DNA of 64,000 bases from NCBI GenBank assembly GCA_937876095.1, contig CALFIE010000004.1, positions 1-64,000 on the forward strand, written 5' to 3'. How positions within the stretch are numbered: position 1 is the stretch's first letter; every line of letters begins with the position of its first letter. Shown here piece after piece: positions 26,085-35,056 of this stretch. The translations under genes and the position numbers were made by a program. Under the pieces are notes generated by a model, which worked only from the letters and a program-made list of their open reading frames with translations, was not told the origin of the DNA and did no database searches. The stretch comes from an uncultured Flavobacteriales bacterium (GTDB taxonomy: Bacteria; Bacteroidota; Bacteroidia; Flavobacteriales; Weeksellaceae).

Positions 26085-26300
26085 AGTACATGACATTTTT
26101 CTTCAACCACAAAAGATACAAAAGAAATGATATCTTTTTAAGATATACAAAAGAACCTAAAAGTAAGAACATCAAAGATTTTCAAAATGAAATCTATTGG
26201 ATTTCAAAGTTTGTAAACTGTTTAAACTCTAAAAATATTTTGGTAAATTTCACTACGTGGAATCTTCAATTTGTGATTAAATTTTTATCAGTACATGACA
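26085..26300. repeat. segment flanked by 11-bp direct repeats
   Basis: AGTACATGACA occurs at 26085-26095 and again at 26290-26300. The 194 bp between contain one copy of the ACCACAAAAG-type repeat. Exact 11-bp direct repeats at both ends could be an insertion duplication. With 25866-26084 this covers most of the 487-bp gap between sufS and the NlpC/P60 gene. Confidence 0.5.
26106..26183 (+). repeat. dispersed repeat, copy A
   Basis: Starts ACCACAAAAGATACAAAAGA and ends ATCAAAGATTTTC. It aligns along its whole length with the copy at 31442-31518 with substitutions and little length change. No protein reading is shared by the two copies. Confidence 0.65.
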
Positions 26301-26352
26301 AAAAAACCACCTAAAAAATTAGATGGTTGGTTTCAATATTTGATCTTAATTT

Positions 26353-27009
26353 CTAAAAATTTGCTGCTGTATTGTTGGTTTCCTCGGTCAGAACTCTTTT
26401 TGCCATTCTGTATTTCGGTCCCCAATAAGAATCATTTAGCGATGAAATCATTACACCTTGTGATGTAGAAGCGTGAATGAATTTGATTTCACCGGTTTCA
26501 TTGACTTCTTCTACAATTCCTACATGTGAAATTCTTCTGCCATGAGAAAAGAAAACCAGGTCTCCTTTTTGTAAATTTTGTTTGTCTATGCTTTCACCAA
26601 GTTGTGCTTGTGCAGCTGCAACTCTTGGTAAATTAAGACCTGCTGCTGTTCCGAAAACGGATAAAACAAATGCAGAACAATCGATCCCATTTCTTGTAGT
26701 ACCACCAAAACGATAAGGAGTTCCTATGTAAGTTGCGGCTTCGTTTAAAATTTGATCGATGGTTTGTGTGTGTTTGGTGATATCTTTTTTTAGAGAGGCT
26801 AATTTGTTAGCCGAACTAGTATTATCCTGACTTTGAAAGCTGCTGATTAATTCTTTTTTTGATTTTTCCAGATCTCTCTCATCAAAAGTATTTACTTTGG
26901 CATCTTGTTTGTATAACATCGGTTTAGATGTTACGTATTCGGTAACGCAAGATTGCAGAGACAAAACTAAAAAAGTGAATGATAAAATTTGTAGCGCTTT
27001 CTTCTTCAT
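26353..27009 (-). CDS. NlpC/P60 family lipoprotein endopeptidase
   Basis: Probably a D,L- or L,D-type peptidoglycan stem-peptide hydrolase at the outer membrane. The 218-residue protein has a lipobox LQSC (Cys21), a polar linker (about 30-85) and a C40 peptidase domain with catalytic Cys111 in NGIDCSAFVLSVFG, His162 in ISHVGIVEE and a third polar residue near IKFIHAS (His179). It stands alone between two intergenic regions with its own promoter. Confidence 0.93.
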   Translation of the reverse strand: MKKKALQILSFTFLVLSLQSCVTEYVTSKPMLYKQDAKVNTFDERDLEKSKKELISSFQSQDNTSSANKLASLKKDITKHTQTIDQILNEAATYIGTPYRFGGTTRNGIDCSAFVLSVFGTAAGLNLPRVAAAQAQLGESIDKQNLQKGDLVFFSHGRRISHVGIVEEVNETGEIKFIHASTSQGVMISSLNDSYWGPKYRMAKRVLTEETNNTAANF

Positions 27010-27060
27010 ATAAAATTGGGTTACCTGTGAGAAACTATTTTTATTACTAAAATTGCTTCA

Positions 27061-27068
27061 CAAAGATA
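27061..27068 (-). promoter_or_regulatory. -7 promoter element for the NlpC/P60 gene
   Basis: Reads TATCTTTG on the minus strand, 51 nt before the start at 27009. Confidence 0.6.
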
Positions 27069-27266
27069 AAGAACCACAAAAAACTGAGCAGAATTCTGAA
27101 ATCAGCTCATTGGTATTTTAACATTTTTTAACTTTTTACTAATGAATGTTAATAAAAAATCTTTGTCGTCTCCCTAAATTACAAATTGTAATCCTTTCTT
27201 TTTTTAAGAAAAATTAACAATTCTTTCTAGATTTTTAATTAAAAAAACTCTTCTTTTTGAAGTATA

Positions 27267-27298
27267 AAAAAATCCCGAATTTTTTTTCGGGATTTTTC
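27267..27298 (-). terminator. Rho-independent terminator of glutamine synthetase
   Basis: The stem AATCCCGAA / TTCGGGATT is flanked by A and T runs on both sides. On the minus strand it ends in a T-run about 4 nt after the stop of the synthetase. Confidence 0.85.
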
Positions 27299-27301
27299 AG
27301 T

Positions 27302-29497
27302 TTATCTGGTAAATAGTAATTCTCGGTATTTTGTGAGCGGCCACAATTCATCATCTACCATCATTTCCAGCACATCTGAAGCTTCTCTGATGTTATCGAA
27401 CAATGGTTTCACACTGTTGCAATATTCTTCGGCTTGTTTTTGCGAATCGTGATTGTCTTTGGCTTTGTCTTTAGCAATAATTAATGCTTCTACTCCTAAT
27501 TTAATTTGGGATACGTTTTTAGAAATATGCTCTATCAAACTCATTTGTTCTTTAGCCAAACCTTTGAATTCTTTGTCCCCAAAAATTTCTTTCAGACCTT
27601 TCACGTTTTCTATCAATCTGTTTTGATAATTGAGTGCAGAAGGTATGATGTGATTTCTGGCGATATCTGCCAAAACTCTGGCTTCGATATCAATTACGGT
27701 AGAATATTTTTCAAGTTTAATTTCGTTTCTTGCTTCCACTTCACGGTGAGAATAGATTCCTAATTCTTCGTACAATGCTACGAATTTTTTGTCCATTTCT
27801 CTTTTCAAAGCTTCTGGAGTGGTTTTCAGATTGTTCAACCCTCGTTTTTTAGCTTCTTTTGCCCAATCATCTGAATAACCATCACCTTCAAACATAATAT
27901 GTTTAGATTGTTTGATGTATTCTCTGAGTATGTTGAAAATAGCTTCGTCTTTTTTCAGACCTTTCTCTATCAATGCATCTACTTCTTTTTTAAAATCTTT
28001 CAATTGTTTTGCAGCAATTGCATTCATAACGGTCATTGCTTCGGCGCAGTTTGCAGAAGAACCAACTGCTCTGATTTCAAATTTATTTCCAGTAAATGCA
28101 AATGGTGAAGTTCTGTTACGATCGGTATTATCCAACAAAATTTCAGGAATTTTACCAACAACGTTTAGTTTAAGGTCGGTTTTTTCTTCTGGGGACAATT
28201 TTCCGTTGGTTACTTTTTCCAGTTCAGACAAAACACTGAATAACTGTGAACCTATAAACACCGATATAATTGCAGGTGGTGCTTCGTTTGCACCCAATCT
28301 GTGATCATTACTTGCAGAAGCAATGCTTGCACGCAACAAATCTGCGTACTCGTGAACTGCTTTTATGGTATTGACAAAAAATGTCAAAAATTGTAAATTT
28401 TTCTTAGGATTCTTACCAGGACTCAGCAAATTTTCTCCGGTATCTGTTGCCAAAGACCAGTTGTTGTGTTTCCCGCTTCCATTTACACCAGCAAAAGGTT
28501 TCTCGTGCAACAAAATACTGAAATGATGTTTGTGTGCAATTCTCGCCATCACATCCATCAATAATGAATTGTGATCTACGGCAACATTGGCTTCTTCAAA
28601 CATTGGAGCCAACTCGAACTGATTGGGAGCAACTTCATTGTGTCTGGTTGTTACTGGAATTCCCAACTTCATACACTCAATTTCGAGTTCTTTCATAAAA
28701 TTCATTACTCTTGTAGGAATAGATCCGAAATAATGATCGTCTAATTGTTGTCCTTTTGCAGGCGAATGTCCGAGCAAAGTTTTACCAGTAAGTACCAAAT
28801 CTGGTCTTGATTGGTACAAAGCGGAATCTACCAAGAAATATTCTTGTTCCCAACCAAGAGTTGGTACTACTTTGGTTACATTTTTATCAAAATAATGCAT
28901 CACTTCTGTTGCAGCTTCGTCAACTGCATGCAAAGCTCTTAGCAATGGTGCTTTGTAATCGAGTGTTTCACCAGTATATGAAATAAAAATAGAAGGAATA
29001 CAAAGCGTAGTTCCCATAATAAAAGCAGGAGAAGTAGGATCCCAAGCTGTGTAACCTCTTGCTTCGAAGGTATTTCTGATTCCACCATTTGGGAAAGATG
29101 AAGCGTCTGGTTCCTGCTGAATCAACATTCCGCCAGAAAATCTTTCGATGGCTCTTCCTCCTTCAATTGGCGTGAAAAACGAGTCGTGTTTTTCTGCAGT
29201 ACTTCCTGTAAGTGGTTGAAACCAGTGTGTATAATGTGTTGCACCTTTAGACAAAGCCCAATCTTTCATAGCAACCGCTACTTGATCTGCAATGTGTCTT
29301 TGTATTTTTGATCCTTTTTTTATCGCATCTAATATAGAATTGAATGCTTCTTTGGTCAAATATTCTCTCATAGTTTCTTCAGAGAATACATTGGCACAAA
29401 ATAGTTCAGATAATTTTGCAGGTACTTCTATCGCATTATCTTTTCTGAAATTTTTAAAAGGCAGTGTTTCTAACGCTTTAAATCTTAATTTTGACAT
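27302..29497 (-). CDS. glnN: glutamine synthetase type III
   Basis: Makes glutamine from glutamate, ammonia and ATP. Its 731 residues match the large GSIII class found in Bacteroidetes and cyanobacteria, unlike the ~470-residue GSI. Recognisable stretches are HYTHWFQPLTGSTAEKHDSF near the N-terminus, NEVAPNQFELAPMFEEANVA, KHNNWSLATDTGENLLSPG and LDNTDRNRTSPFAFTGNKFE (active site). It is monocistronic with its own promoter and terminator. No PII or ammonium transporter gene lies nearby. Confidence 0.97.
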   Translation of the reverse strand: MSKLRFKALETLPFKNFRKDNAIEVPAKLSELFCANVFSEETMREYLTKEAFNSILDAIKKGSKIQRHIADQVAVAMKDWALSKGATHYTHWFQPLTGSTAEKHDSFFTPIEGGRAIERFSGGMLIQQEPDASSFPNGGIRNTFEARGYTAWDPTSPAFIMGTTLCIPSIFISYTGETLDYKAPLLRALHAVDEAATEVMHYFDKNVTKVVPTLGWEQEYFLVDSALYQSRPDLVLTGKTLLGHSPAKGQQLDDHYFGSIPTRVMNFMKELEIECMKLGIPVTTRHNEVAPNQFELAPMFEEANVAVDHNSLLMDVMARIAHKHHFSILLHEKPFAGVNGSGKHNNWSLATDTGENLLSPGKNPKKNLQFLTFFVNTIKAVHEYADLLRASIASASNDHRLGANEAPPAIISVFIGSQLFSVLSELEKVTNGKLSPEEKTDLKLNVVGKIPEILLDNTDRNRTSPFAFTGNKFEIRAVGSSANCAEAMTVMNAIAAKQLKDFKKEVDALIEKGLKKDEAIFNILREYIKQSKHIMFEGDGYSDDWAKEAKKRGLNNLKTTPEALKREMDKKFVALYEELGIYSHREVEARNEIKLEKYSTVIDIEARVLADIARNHIIPSALNYQNRLIENVKGLKEIFGDKEFKGLAKEQMSLIEHISKNVSQIKLGVEALIIAKDKAKDNHDSQKQAEEYCNSVKPLFDNIREASDVLEMMVDDELWPLTKYRELLFTR

Positions 29498-29517
29498 ATA
29501 ACCTATATTTTATTTGG

Positions 29518-29525
29518 CAAAAATA
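29518..29525 (-). promoter_or_regulatory. -7 promoter element for glutamine synthetase
   Basis: Reads TATTTTTG on the minus strand, 20 nt before the start codon at 29497. Confidence 0.6.
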
Positions 29526-29665
29526 CAAATTATATTATTAAAAAAAATAAATACCCCCAAAATTTTTAGGGTAAATTTAATTTTTATTAAAAAATATGGA
29601 GAAATACAAAAATAAAACAGCATTTACCCCAAAGAATTTATTTTTCTAAGTTCATTATTATTAAT

Positions 29666-29673
29666 TAACTTTG
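29666..29673 (+). promoter_or_regulatory. -7 promoter element TAnnTTTG
   Basis: TAACTTTG lies 62 nt before the start at 29736, leaving an AT-rich leader. Confidence 0.5.
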
Positions 29674-29735
29674 CTAGTCAAATTATATGAGATTTCAATT
29701 TTCTATAATTCTCAACCTATTACAATAATATAATT

Positions 29736-31412
29736 ATGGCAAATTCACGAGCAAGAGAAACCACCGAAGCAATAGAAAAACTTTATGTAACCATGAGACA
29801 CCTCTTTTACAGAGGTTTTTTCAAACCTTCTGGAGTTTCAGGAAGTGGTATCAGAAGTTTATTAATGACCATCAATCCGGAAATTTATGGGAGTATGTGT
29901 ATCCCAAACAAAGTGGAACTCAATGGTTTGATGTATGTATTAGACCGATTACCAGAAGGTATAGAAGAGACCGCATTCATACACCTAACTTCAGACGAAG
30001 GCTTTGATAAAGGTAGTTTCGAGCCAATTGTTCCTAAAAAACGTAGAAGAAATTGCTACCGAATAGATGAACACCAAATGAACATAGAAGTTTTGCTTGG
30101 TCGTTCAGAAATCTATGATATTCTTACGCACCTCACTTTTTTATTTATTGAAGCCGATAAAATTATGAATTTAGGATTCATAATGGAAGAAGATGGCAGA
30201 CCAAAACGTGTCTGGAAAATTATAGAAGAAGTTGCAAAAGGCGAGAAAAAAATGAGCCGAAAAGAAAAAGAAGTAGCGCTGATTCACCTCTCATCTCTTC
30301 TTGGTAGAACTTTTGATGAAACTTTGGCTGCTTATAACGAATTCGGAGATGACCAAAATCCTGACCGACTTTTCAAAATAATTTATCACCTGGGAAACGT
30401 GAGTTACCTGGATTACAAAAATGTTCGTGAGCGCGAGGTACATTTCTCATCTATATTAAGAGAGCGAGTTGGTCACCACTTTTTCGGAGAAAAATGGGCC
30501 AAAAAAGTAAAAGAAGTTCTCGTAGAAAACAATTTACAGGAGCGAAATCTACACGTAATTTCCGCGAATATGCATTCGGTGAAAAATATGCTTTTCGCCA
30601 ATGATGCCCTGAAAAAGAAAGCTTCTAAAGAAGTAGACTATAAACTCTACCAAGAAATTTCTAATAAAAAAGAACTGCAAGACAAAATTTTGGAATTTGC
30701 CGAAAGCAAAGGCATGATCTATATAGATGACAAAAGTGGCAGCAATATAGATGTCCAAATAATTGATCTCAGCAAATTGGATCTTAAAAACTCCCCATTT
30801 GAAGGCACTAAATTCAAAGGGAATGATGTGATTTTGGTGTTCGATTATGCTTTTGGAGAACAAGCCTACGAAGTGATGGATGAATTACTGAGACCTTACC
30901 AAATCGCAGGAAACAACTATAAAATGAATGTGAAATCCATATCAATTATGGGTAAAGCAGGAATTTTGAGTGGCGAAAAAGGCGATATTATGATTCCAAC
31001 TTCGCATATTTTTGAAGGAACTGCAGACAATTATCCTTTTGATAATGCTCTGAAACTGGCAGATTTCGCAGATAATGAATTGAAGGCTTTTGAAGGCAGT
31101 ATGATTACCGTTCTCGGAACATCACTCCAAAACAAAGACATTCTCACCTATTTTATGTCCACTTCTTGGAAATCGATTGGTCTAGAAATGGAAGGAGCGC
31201 ATTACCAAAAAGCAATTCAGGTGGCTTCTAAAATCAGAAAACATATTTCCGAAGATTTATTTGTTTGCTACGCTTATTATGCAAGTGATAATCCGCTGGA
31301 AACAGGTTCTACCCTTTCTTCGGGTGGACTTGGTTTAACTGGTGTGAAACCAACCTACCTGATTACGTTACGAATTTTAGAGAAAATTTTCGGTGCTGGA
31401 AAATCGAAATAA
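29736..31412 (+). CDS. DUF6909-like protein with a C-terminal nucleoside-phosphorylase-like domain
   Basis: A 558-residue cytosolic protein; I associate it with the flavobacterial DUF6909 family. The N-terminal ~330 residues resemble nothing I know. The C-terminal part (about 330-555) looks like the purine nucleoside phosphorylase/nucleosidase fold: SISIMGKAGILSGEKGDIMI then HIFEGTADNYPFDN, followed by VLGTSL, GLEMEGAHYQKA and YYASDNPLETGSTLS, parallel to the E-M-E and S-D residues of MTA/SAH nucleosidases and AMP nucleosidase. A base- or ribose-releasing activity is an inference. Own promoter, terminator at 31539. Confidence 0.75.
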   Translation: MANSRARETTEAIEKLYVTMRHLFYRGFFKPSGVSGSGIRSLLMTINPEIYGSMCIPNKVELNGLMYVLDRLPEGIEETAFIHLTSDEGFDKGSFEPIVPKKRRRNCYRIDEHQMNIEVLLGRSEIYDILTHLTFLFIEADKIMNLGFIMEEDGRPKRVWKIIEEVAKGEKKMSRKEKEVALIHLSSLLGRTFDETLAAYNEFGDDQNPDRLFKIIYHLGNVSYLDYKNVREREVHFSSILRERVGHHFFGEKWAKKVKEVLVENNLQERNLHVISANMHSVKNMLFANDALKKKASKEVDYKLYQEISNKKELQDKILEFAESKGMIYIDDKSGSNIDVQIIDLSKLDLKNSPFEGTKFKGNDVILVFDYAFGEQAYEVMDELLRPYQIAGNNYKMNVKSISIMGKAGILSGEKGDIMIPTSHIFEGTADNYPFDNALKLADFADNELKAFEGSMITVLGTSLQNKDILTYFMSTSWKSIGLEMEGAHYQKAIQVASKIRKHISEDLFVCYAYYASDNPLETGSTLSSGGLGLTGVKPTYLITLRILEKIFGAGKSK

Positions 31413-31441
31413 TTTTTGTTAAGCACCTAACATTTTTTAAT

Positions 31442-31518
31442 ACCACAAAAGATTCAAAAGAATTGACTGTATTTTGGAAGTTCAAAAGTATATAAAAGAT
31501 AGAAAATCAAAGATTTTC
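31442..31518 (+). repeat. dispersed repeat, copy B
   Basis: Starts ACCACAAAAGATTCAAAAGA and ends ATCAAAGATTTTC; a diverged match of 26106-26183. It lies between the DUF6909-like gene and the terminator at 31539. Confidence 0.65.
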
Positions 31519-31538
31519 ATTAAAAATAATTTCAAAAC

Positions 31539-31568
31539 ATCCTCTCATTTTTTTGGGAGGATTTTTTT
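31539..31568 (+). terminator. Rho-independent terminator
   Basis: ATCCTCTC (31539-31546) pairs with GGGAGGAT (31555-31562) with one G-U, followed by TTTTTT. It terminates the DUF6909-like transcript before the peptidase gene. Confidence 0.8.
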
Positions 31569-31651
31569 ATTAAAAATTTATAAAAAACCTCAATTTCTTG
31601 ATTACAAGAATTTTATTAATGACAAAAAATCAATCGGAAAAAGATATTTGT

Positions 31652-31659
31652 TATATTTG
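31652..31659 (+). promoter_or_regulatory. -7 promoter element TAnnTTTG
   Basis: TATATTTG lies 18 nt before ATG 31678. It supports that start, since any longer reading would lie upstream of the promoter. Confidence 0.65.
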
Positions 31660-31677
31660 AAAAAATTTAATCAAGTA

Positions 31678-33534
31678 ATGAAGAATATTTTGATGTCGGT
31701 TTTTTTGGTGATTTTTGGTTTTGCAACAGCGCAACAAAACGCTTACTACCAGCAACACGCAAAATACCAAATGCAAATTGACGTAGATGTAGCCAATTTC
31801 ACCTATCACGGAACGCAACAAATTGAGTACACCAACAATTCACCAGATGAATTATCGGTAGTGTATTTTCATTTGTATTGGAATGCCTTCAAACCCAATT
31901 CTATGATGGATCAGCGTGTGCAAAACCAAGGCGAAAATGCAGACCGAAGATTGGTAACCATGATCGATGGAAAATTATCTTCAAGATTATCCCAAATCCC
32001 AAAAAACGAAGAAGGAAACCAACAAATCAATTGGATCAAGCAAAACGGCAAAATCCTGAAAACCGAATTGCAAGAAACCATTTTGAAAGTCTATCTTAAT
32101 GAACCAATAAAAGCCAATTCTACCACCCAATTTTCTATGGATTGGGATGCAACCATCCCGAAACAAATTCGAAGAAGCGGCAGAAACAACAAAGAAGGAG
32201 TAGATATGACTATGACGCAATGGTTTCCAAAAATTGCAGAATACGATTATGATGGTTGGGCAACTTTTGATTATGTTGGTAGAGAATTTCACGCACCATT
32301 TTCAGATTTTGATGTCATTATTAAAATGGATAAAAATTATGTAATCGGAGCAGGTGGAACTCTTGAAAACCCTAATGAAGTTAAAGGTTACAGCGAAAAA
32401 TCCAACATAAAATCTGACCAAAATAGCAAAGCAACTTGGCATTTCACCGCAAAAAATATGCTCGATTTTGCGTGGGCTGCAGATCGTGATTATTCGGTAG
32501 AGAAATTCACGGTTTTAGATGGTCCCGAAGTTTTTTTGGTTTACCAAAAATCTGATAAAACCAAATTTTGGGCAGAAACCAAACCCTATATTACAAAATA
32601 TTTCCAACTGATGAATGCTAAATTTGGGAGATATGTGTACCCAAGTTATGCCTTCATACAAGGTGGAGACGGAGGTATGGAATACGGAATGTGCACCATG
32701 GTTTTGGGTGAAGCAAAAGCTTTGCAAGATTTGTGTGGATTGATGTTTCACGAAGGTTCGCACTCTTGGTACCAACAGATGTTAGCAACCAACGAAAGTA
32801 TGAAACCTTGGTTAGACGAAGGTTTTACCAGTTATGCAGAATCGTATGTGATGAATCAACTATTTCCACCAGCTGAAGCATTGCCAAATCCTTTCATCAA
32901 TAGTATTACCAATTACCAAAATTTTGTAAAATCTGGCAAAGAAGAACCTGCCGTTTGGTTAGGTGATCATCACGACAACGGATCTGCCTATTCTGTAGCA
33001 TCTTACACCAAAGGTGAACTCTATTTGGTGCAATTGGGCTATATCGTAGGTGAAGACAATTTATCTAAAATTTTGAAAAAATATTATGAAGATTGGCACC
33101 TCAAACATCCTACAGATCGAGATTTTTTGCATATTGCACAACAAATTTCAGGTATGGACTTGAAATGGTTTCATCACTATTGGATCAGCACCACCAAAAC
33201 CATAGATTACGCCATCAAAAACACGCAATTTTTAGATAATTCTACCATCATTACTTTAGAAAACAAAGGGCAAATTCCGATGCCGATTGATTTTTCTGTT
33301 CTTACCAAAGACAACAAAGTAATCACCTATCATATCCCGATGAATATGACGCATACTTTGAAAGAAAAAGACATCTACGGAAATTTCATAACATTGCCCT
33401 ATTGGAATTGGACTGCCAAAGAATACCAAATCACTGTTCCGTACAAAAAATCGGAGATTGCCGTTTTAGGAATCGACTTTTCACAAAGATTGGCAGATGT
33501 AAATCCAGAAAATAATTTCTTGGAGGTGAAATAA
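31678..33534 (+). CDS. M1 family zinc aminopeptidase, secreted
   Basis: A 618-residue exported peptidase that removes N-terminal residues from peptides. The signal peptide ends FGFATAQ. The zinc site is HEGSH (358-362) with Glu381 in WLDEGFTSYAES, the exact HExxH-x18-E spacing of M1. The exopeptidase motif GAMEN appears as GGMEYG, seen in several Bacteroidetes M1 enzymes. ATG 31678 was chosen for its signal peptide and promoter; the upstream in-frame extension runs through the repeat and terminator and is not coding. Confidence 0.93.
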   Translation: MKNILMSVFLVIFGFATAQQNAYYQQHAKYQMQIDVDVANFTYHGTQQIEYTNNSPDELSVVYFHLYWNAFKPNSMMDQRVQNQGENADRRLVTMIDGKLSSRLSQIPKNEEGNQQINWIKQNGKILKTELQETILKVYLNEPIKANSTTQFSMDWDATIPKQIRRSGRNNKEGVDMTMTQWFPKIAEYDYDGWATFDYVGREFHAPFSDFDVIIKMDKNYVIGAGGTLENPNEVKGYSEKSNIKSDQNSKATWHFTAKNMLDFAWAADRDYSVEKFTVLDGPEVFLVYQKSDKTKFWAETKPYITKYFQLMNAKFGRYVYPSYAFIQGGDGGMEYGMCTMVLGEAKALQDLCGLMFHEGSHSWYQQMLATNESMKPWLDEGFTSYAESYVMNQLFPPAEALPNPFINSITNYQNFVKSGKEEPAVWLGDHHDNGSAYSVASYTKGELYLVQLGYIVGEDNLSKILKKYYEDWHLKHPTDRDFLHIAQQISGMDLKWFHHYWISTTKTIDYAIKNTQFLDNSTIITLENKGQIPMPIDFSVLTKDNKVITYHIPMNMTHTLKEKDIYGNFITLPYWNWTAKEYQITVPYKKSEIAVLGIDFSQRLADVNPENNFLEVK

Positions 33535-33572
33535 ATTTTCAAAATATTAATTAAAAAATCACAGGGATTTAG

Positions 33573-34331
33573 ATGACTTCAATCGTAATCAACATAGGGA
33601 ACACCAACATCAGATTTGGATTATTTGATGATGAAAACTGCGATATTTCTTGGGTAATCAATACCAAACCATACCGTACTCAAGACGAATTGTACGTGCA
33701 ATTTCTGATGCTTTACCAATCCTACAAAATTGAGGAACAAAAAATTGATAAAGTAATCATAGGTTCGGTAGTTCCGCAACTTACACACGATGTGAGCAAA
33801 GCTGTACAAAGAATTCACGGCGTAAAACCCATTATTGTAGATAGAAATTCACCTTCTGAAGTAGAAGCGAAATCTAAACAAATGGGAACCGATATTTATG
33901 CCAATTTGGTTGCAGCACACCATTTATATCCAGGTAAGAAAAAAATTGTGTTAGATTTTGGTACAGCTCTCACTGCAAGTTGCATCGCAGAAAATGGCGA
34001 AACTTTGGGTGTAATTATCGCACCAGGAATCATCACTTCATTGAATTCCTTAATTCATGATACCGCGCAATTGCCAGAAATTGAATTGGTAAAACCCAAA
34101 ACTGTTTTGGGATTAGATACCGTTTCTTGTATGCAAAGTGGTATGGTTTACGGATTTTTGGGAATGGTAGAAGGTTTTATAGACCGCATCAATGAGGAGG
34201 TGAAATCTGACTGTTTCGTAGTTGCAACAGGTGGTGTATCTCACGTTTACAAACCTTTGACACAGAAAATTCACGTTGCAGACCGATTACATACACTTAA
34301 AGGATTGTATTTTCTTGGAAAAGATGCCTAA
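33573..34331 (+). CDS. coaX: type III pantothenate kinase
   Basis: Phosphorylates pantothenate in CoA synthesis. The 252-residue ASKHA-fold enzyme has VINIGNTNIRFGLF at the N-terminus, KQMGTDIYANLVAAHH, VLDFGTALTASCIAENG, PGIITSLNSL and VATGGVS. The usual DxGNT phosphate loop begins with Asn7 instead of Asp; the second Asp (in DFGTALT) is intact. It follows the M1 gene by 38 nt. Confidence 0.93.
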   Translation: MTSIVINIGNTNIRFGLFDDENCDISWVINTKPYRTQDELYVQFLMLYQSYKIEEQKIDKVIIGSVVPQLTHDVSKAVQRIHGVKPIIVDRNSPSEVEAKSKQMGTDIYANLVAAHHLYPGKKKIVLDFGTALTASCIAENGETLGVIIAPGIITSLNSLIHDTAQLPEIELVKPKTVLGLDTVSCMQSGMVYGFLGMVEGFIDRINEEVKSDCFVVATGGVSHVYKPLTQKIHVADRLHTLKGLYFLGKDA

Positions 34332-34394
34332 TTTTTCTTTATTAGTAAAAAATTGATAATTTTTAATTATTTTTACTTTACAAAACCCATTATT

Positions 34395-35030
34395 TTGATT
34401 AAAAAAATAGGATTTTTTTTGCTGCTATTTTTCTTGAACACCACTTTTGCACAACAAAATAATGAGTTCAAGAGAGTGAAGTCGTATTTTGATTATCAAC
34501 GATTTATGTTGAGCAACGAATTCGAAAAAAAATGGAAAGAACTACAAAATGAAGAAGAAAAGACACAACTGAAACAGGAGTTTTCTAATTATGTTGTAAA
34601 ACTAGACAGTATTGAAAACACCGCTTCTATTGTTGCTCTGATTACCGTAAAAAACAGGGAAACCTTATCAGAAATATCTTCACGAGAAACCATTTTGCCA
34701 GAAACCAGACTTGAAAATCCCAGCAAAAAATTGTTAGAATCACCTGCAACTTATCCTGGTGGTTTTGATCAAATGCGAAAACAAATTTCCGATTTGTTCT
34801 ATACAGAATGTGTACTTACCAATGAAAAAATTCTGAAAACCAGTGTGGTTTTCGTAGTCGAAAAAGACGGACACATCTCTTCGGTAAAAGCAGAAGGCGA
34901 GAATCTCAGTTTCAATCGGCAAGCAGAAATTGCATTGTATATGCTCCCCGATAAATTTTCACCAGCAACTTTACAAGGAAATCCAGTTCGATTTCGATAT
35001 CTATTACCGCTTTCTATGACTTTTGATTAG
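34395..35030 (+). CDS. secreted protein with a TonB C-terminal-like domain
   Basis: A 211-residue protein of unknown role. TTG 34395 gives a good signal peptide (IKKIGFFLLLFFLNTTFAQQ); no better start is visible, though longer TTG-initiated readings exist. A charged helical region (about 20-75) is followed by PATYPGGFDQMRKQISDLFY and VVFVVEKDGHISSVKAEGE, the pattern of the TonB_C domain common in flavobacterial periplasmic proteins. It lacks the long Pro-rich spacer of true TonB, so it is probably not the energy transducer itself. Confidence 0.75.
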   Translation: MIKKIGFFLLLFFLNTTFAQQNNEFKRVKSYFDYQRFMLSNEFEKKWKELQNEEEKTQLKQEFSNYVVKLDSIENTASIVALITVKNRETLSEISSRETILPETRLENPSKKLLESPATYPGGFDQMRKQISDLFYTECVLTNEKILKTSVVFVVEKDGHISSVKAEGENLSFNRQAEIALYMLPDKFSPATLQGNPVRFRYLLPLSMTFD

Positions 35031-35056
35031 CCTTATTTTACCAAATTTTTTTGAAA

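Noticed and set aside
25883..26086. 67-residue open frame across the structured RNA candidate
   Set aside because: Composition is explained by the hairpin arms, it has no signal or domain, and no promoter points into it; the base pairing is the better explanation.
26090..26314. 74-residue open frame in the same gap
   Set aside because: It spans the dispersed repeat and both direct repeats; the second repeat copy at 31.4 kb has no matching reading frame.
31474..31677. 68-residue N-terminal extension of the M1 peptidase
   Set aside because: It runs through repeat copy B, a terminator and the promoter; the signal peptide begins at 31678.
34395..35030. Energy transducer TonB
   Set aside because: Only the C-terminal fold is similar; there is no TM-anchored Pro-rich spacer and no ExbB/ExbD neighbours.
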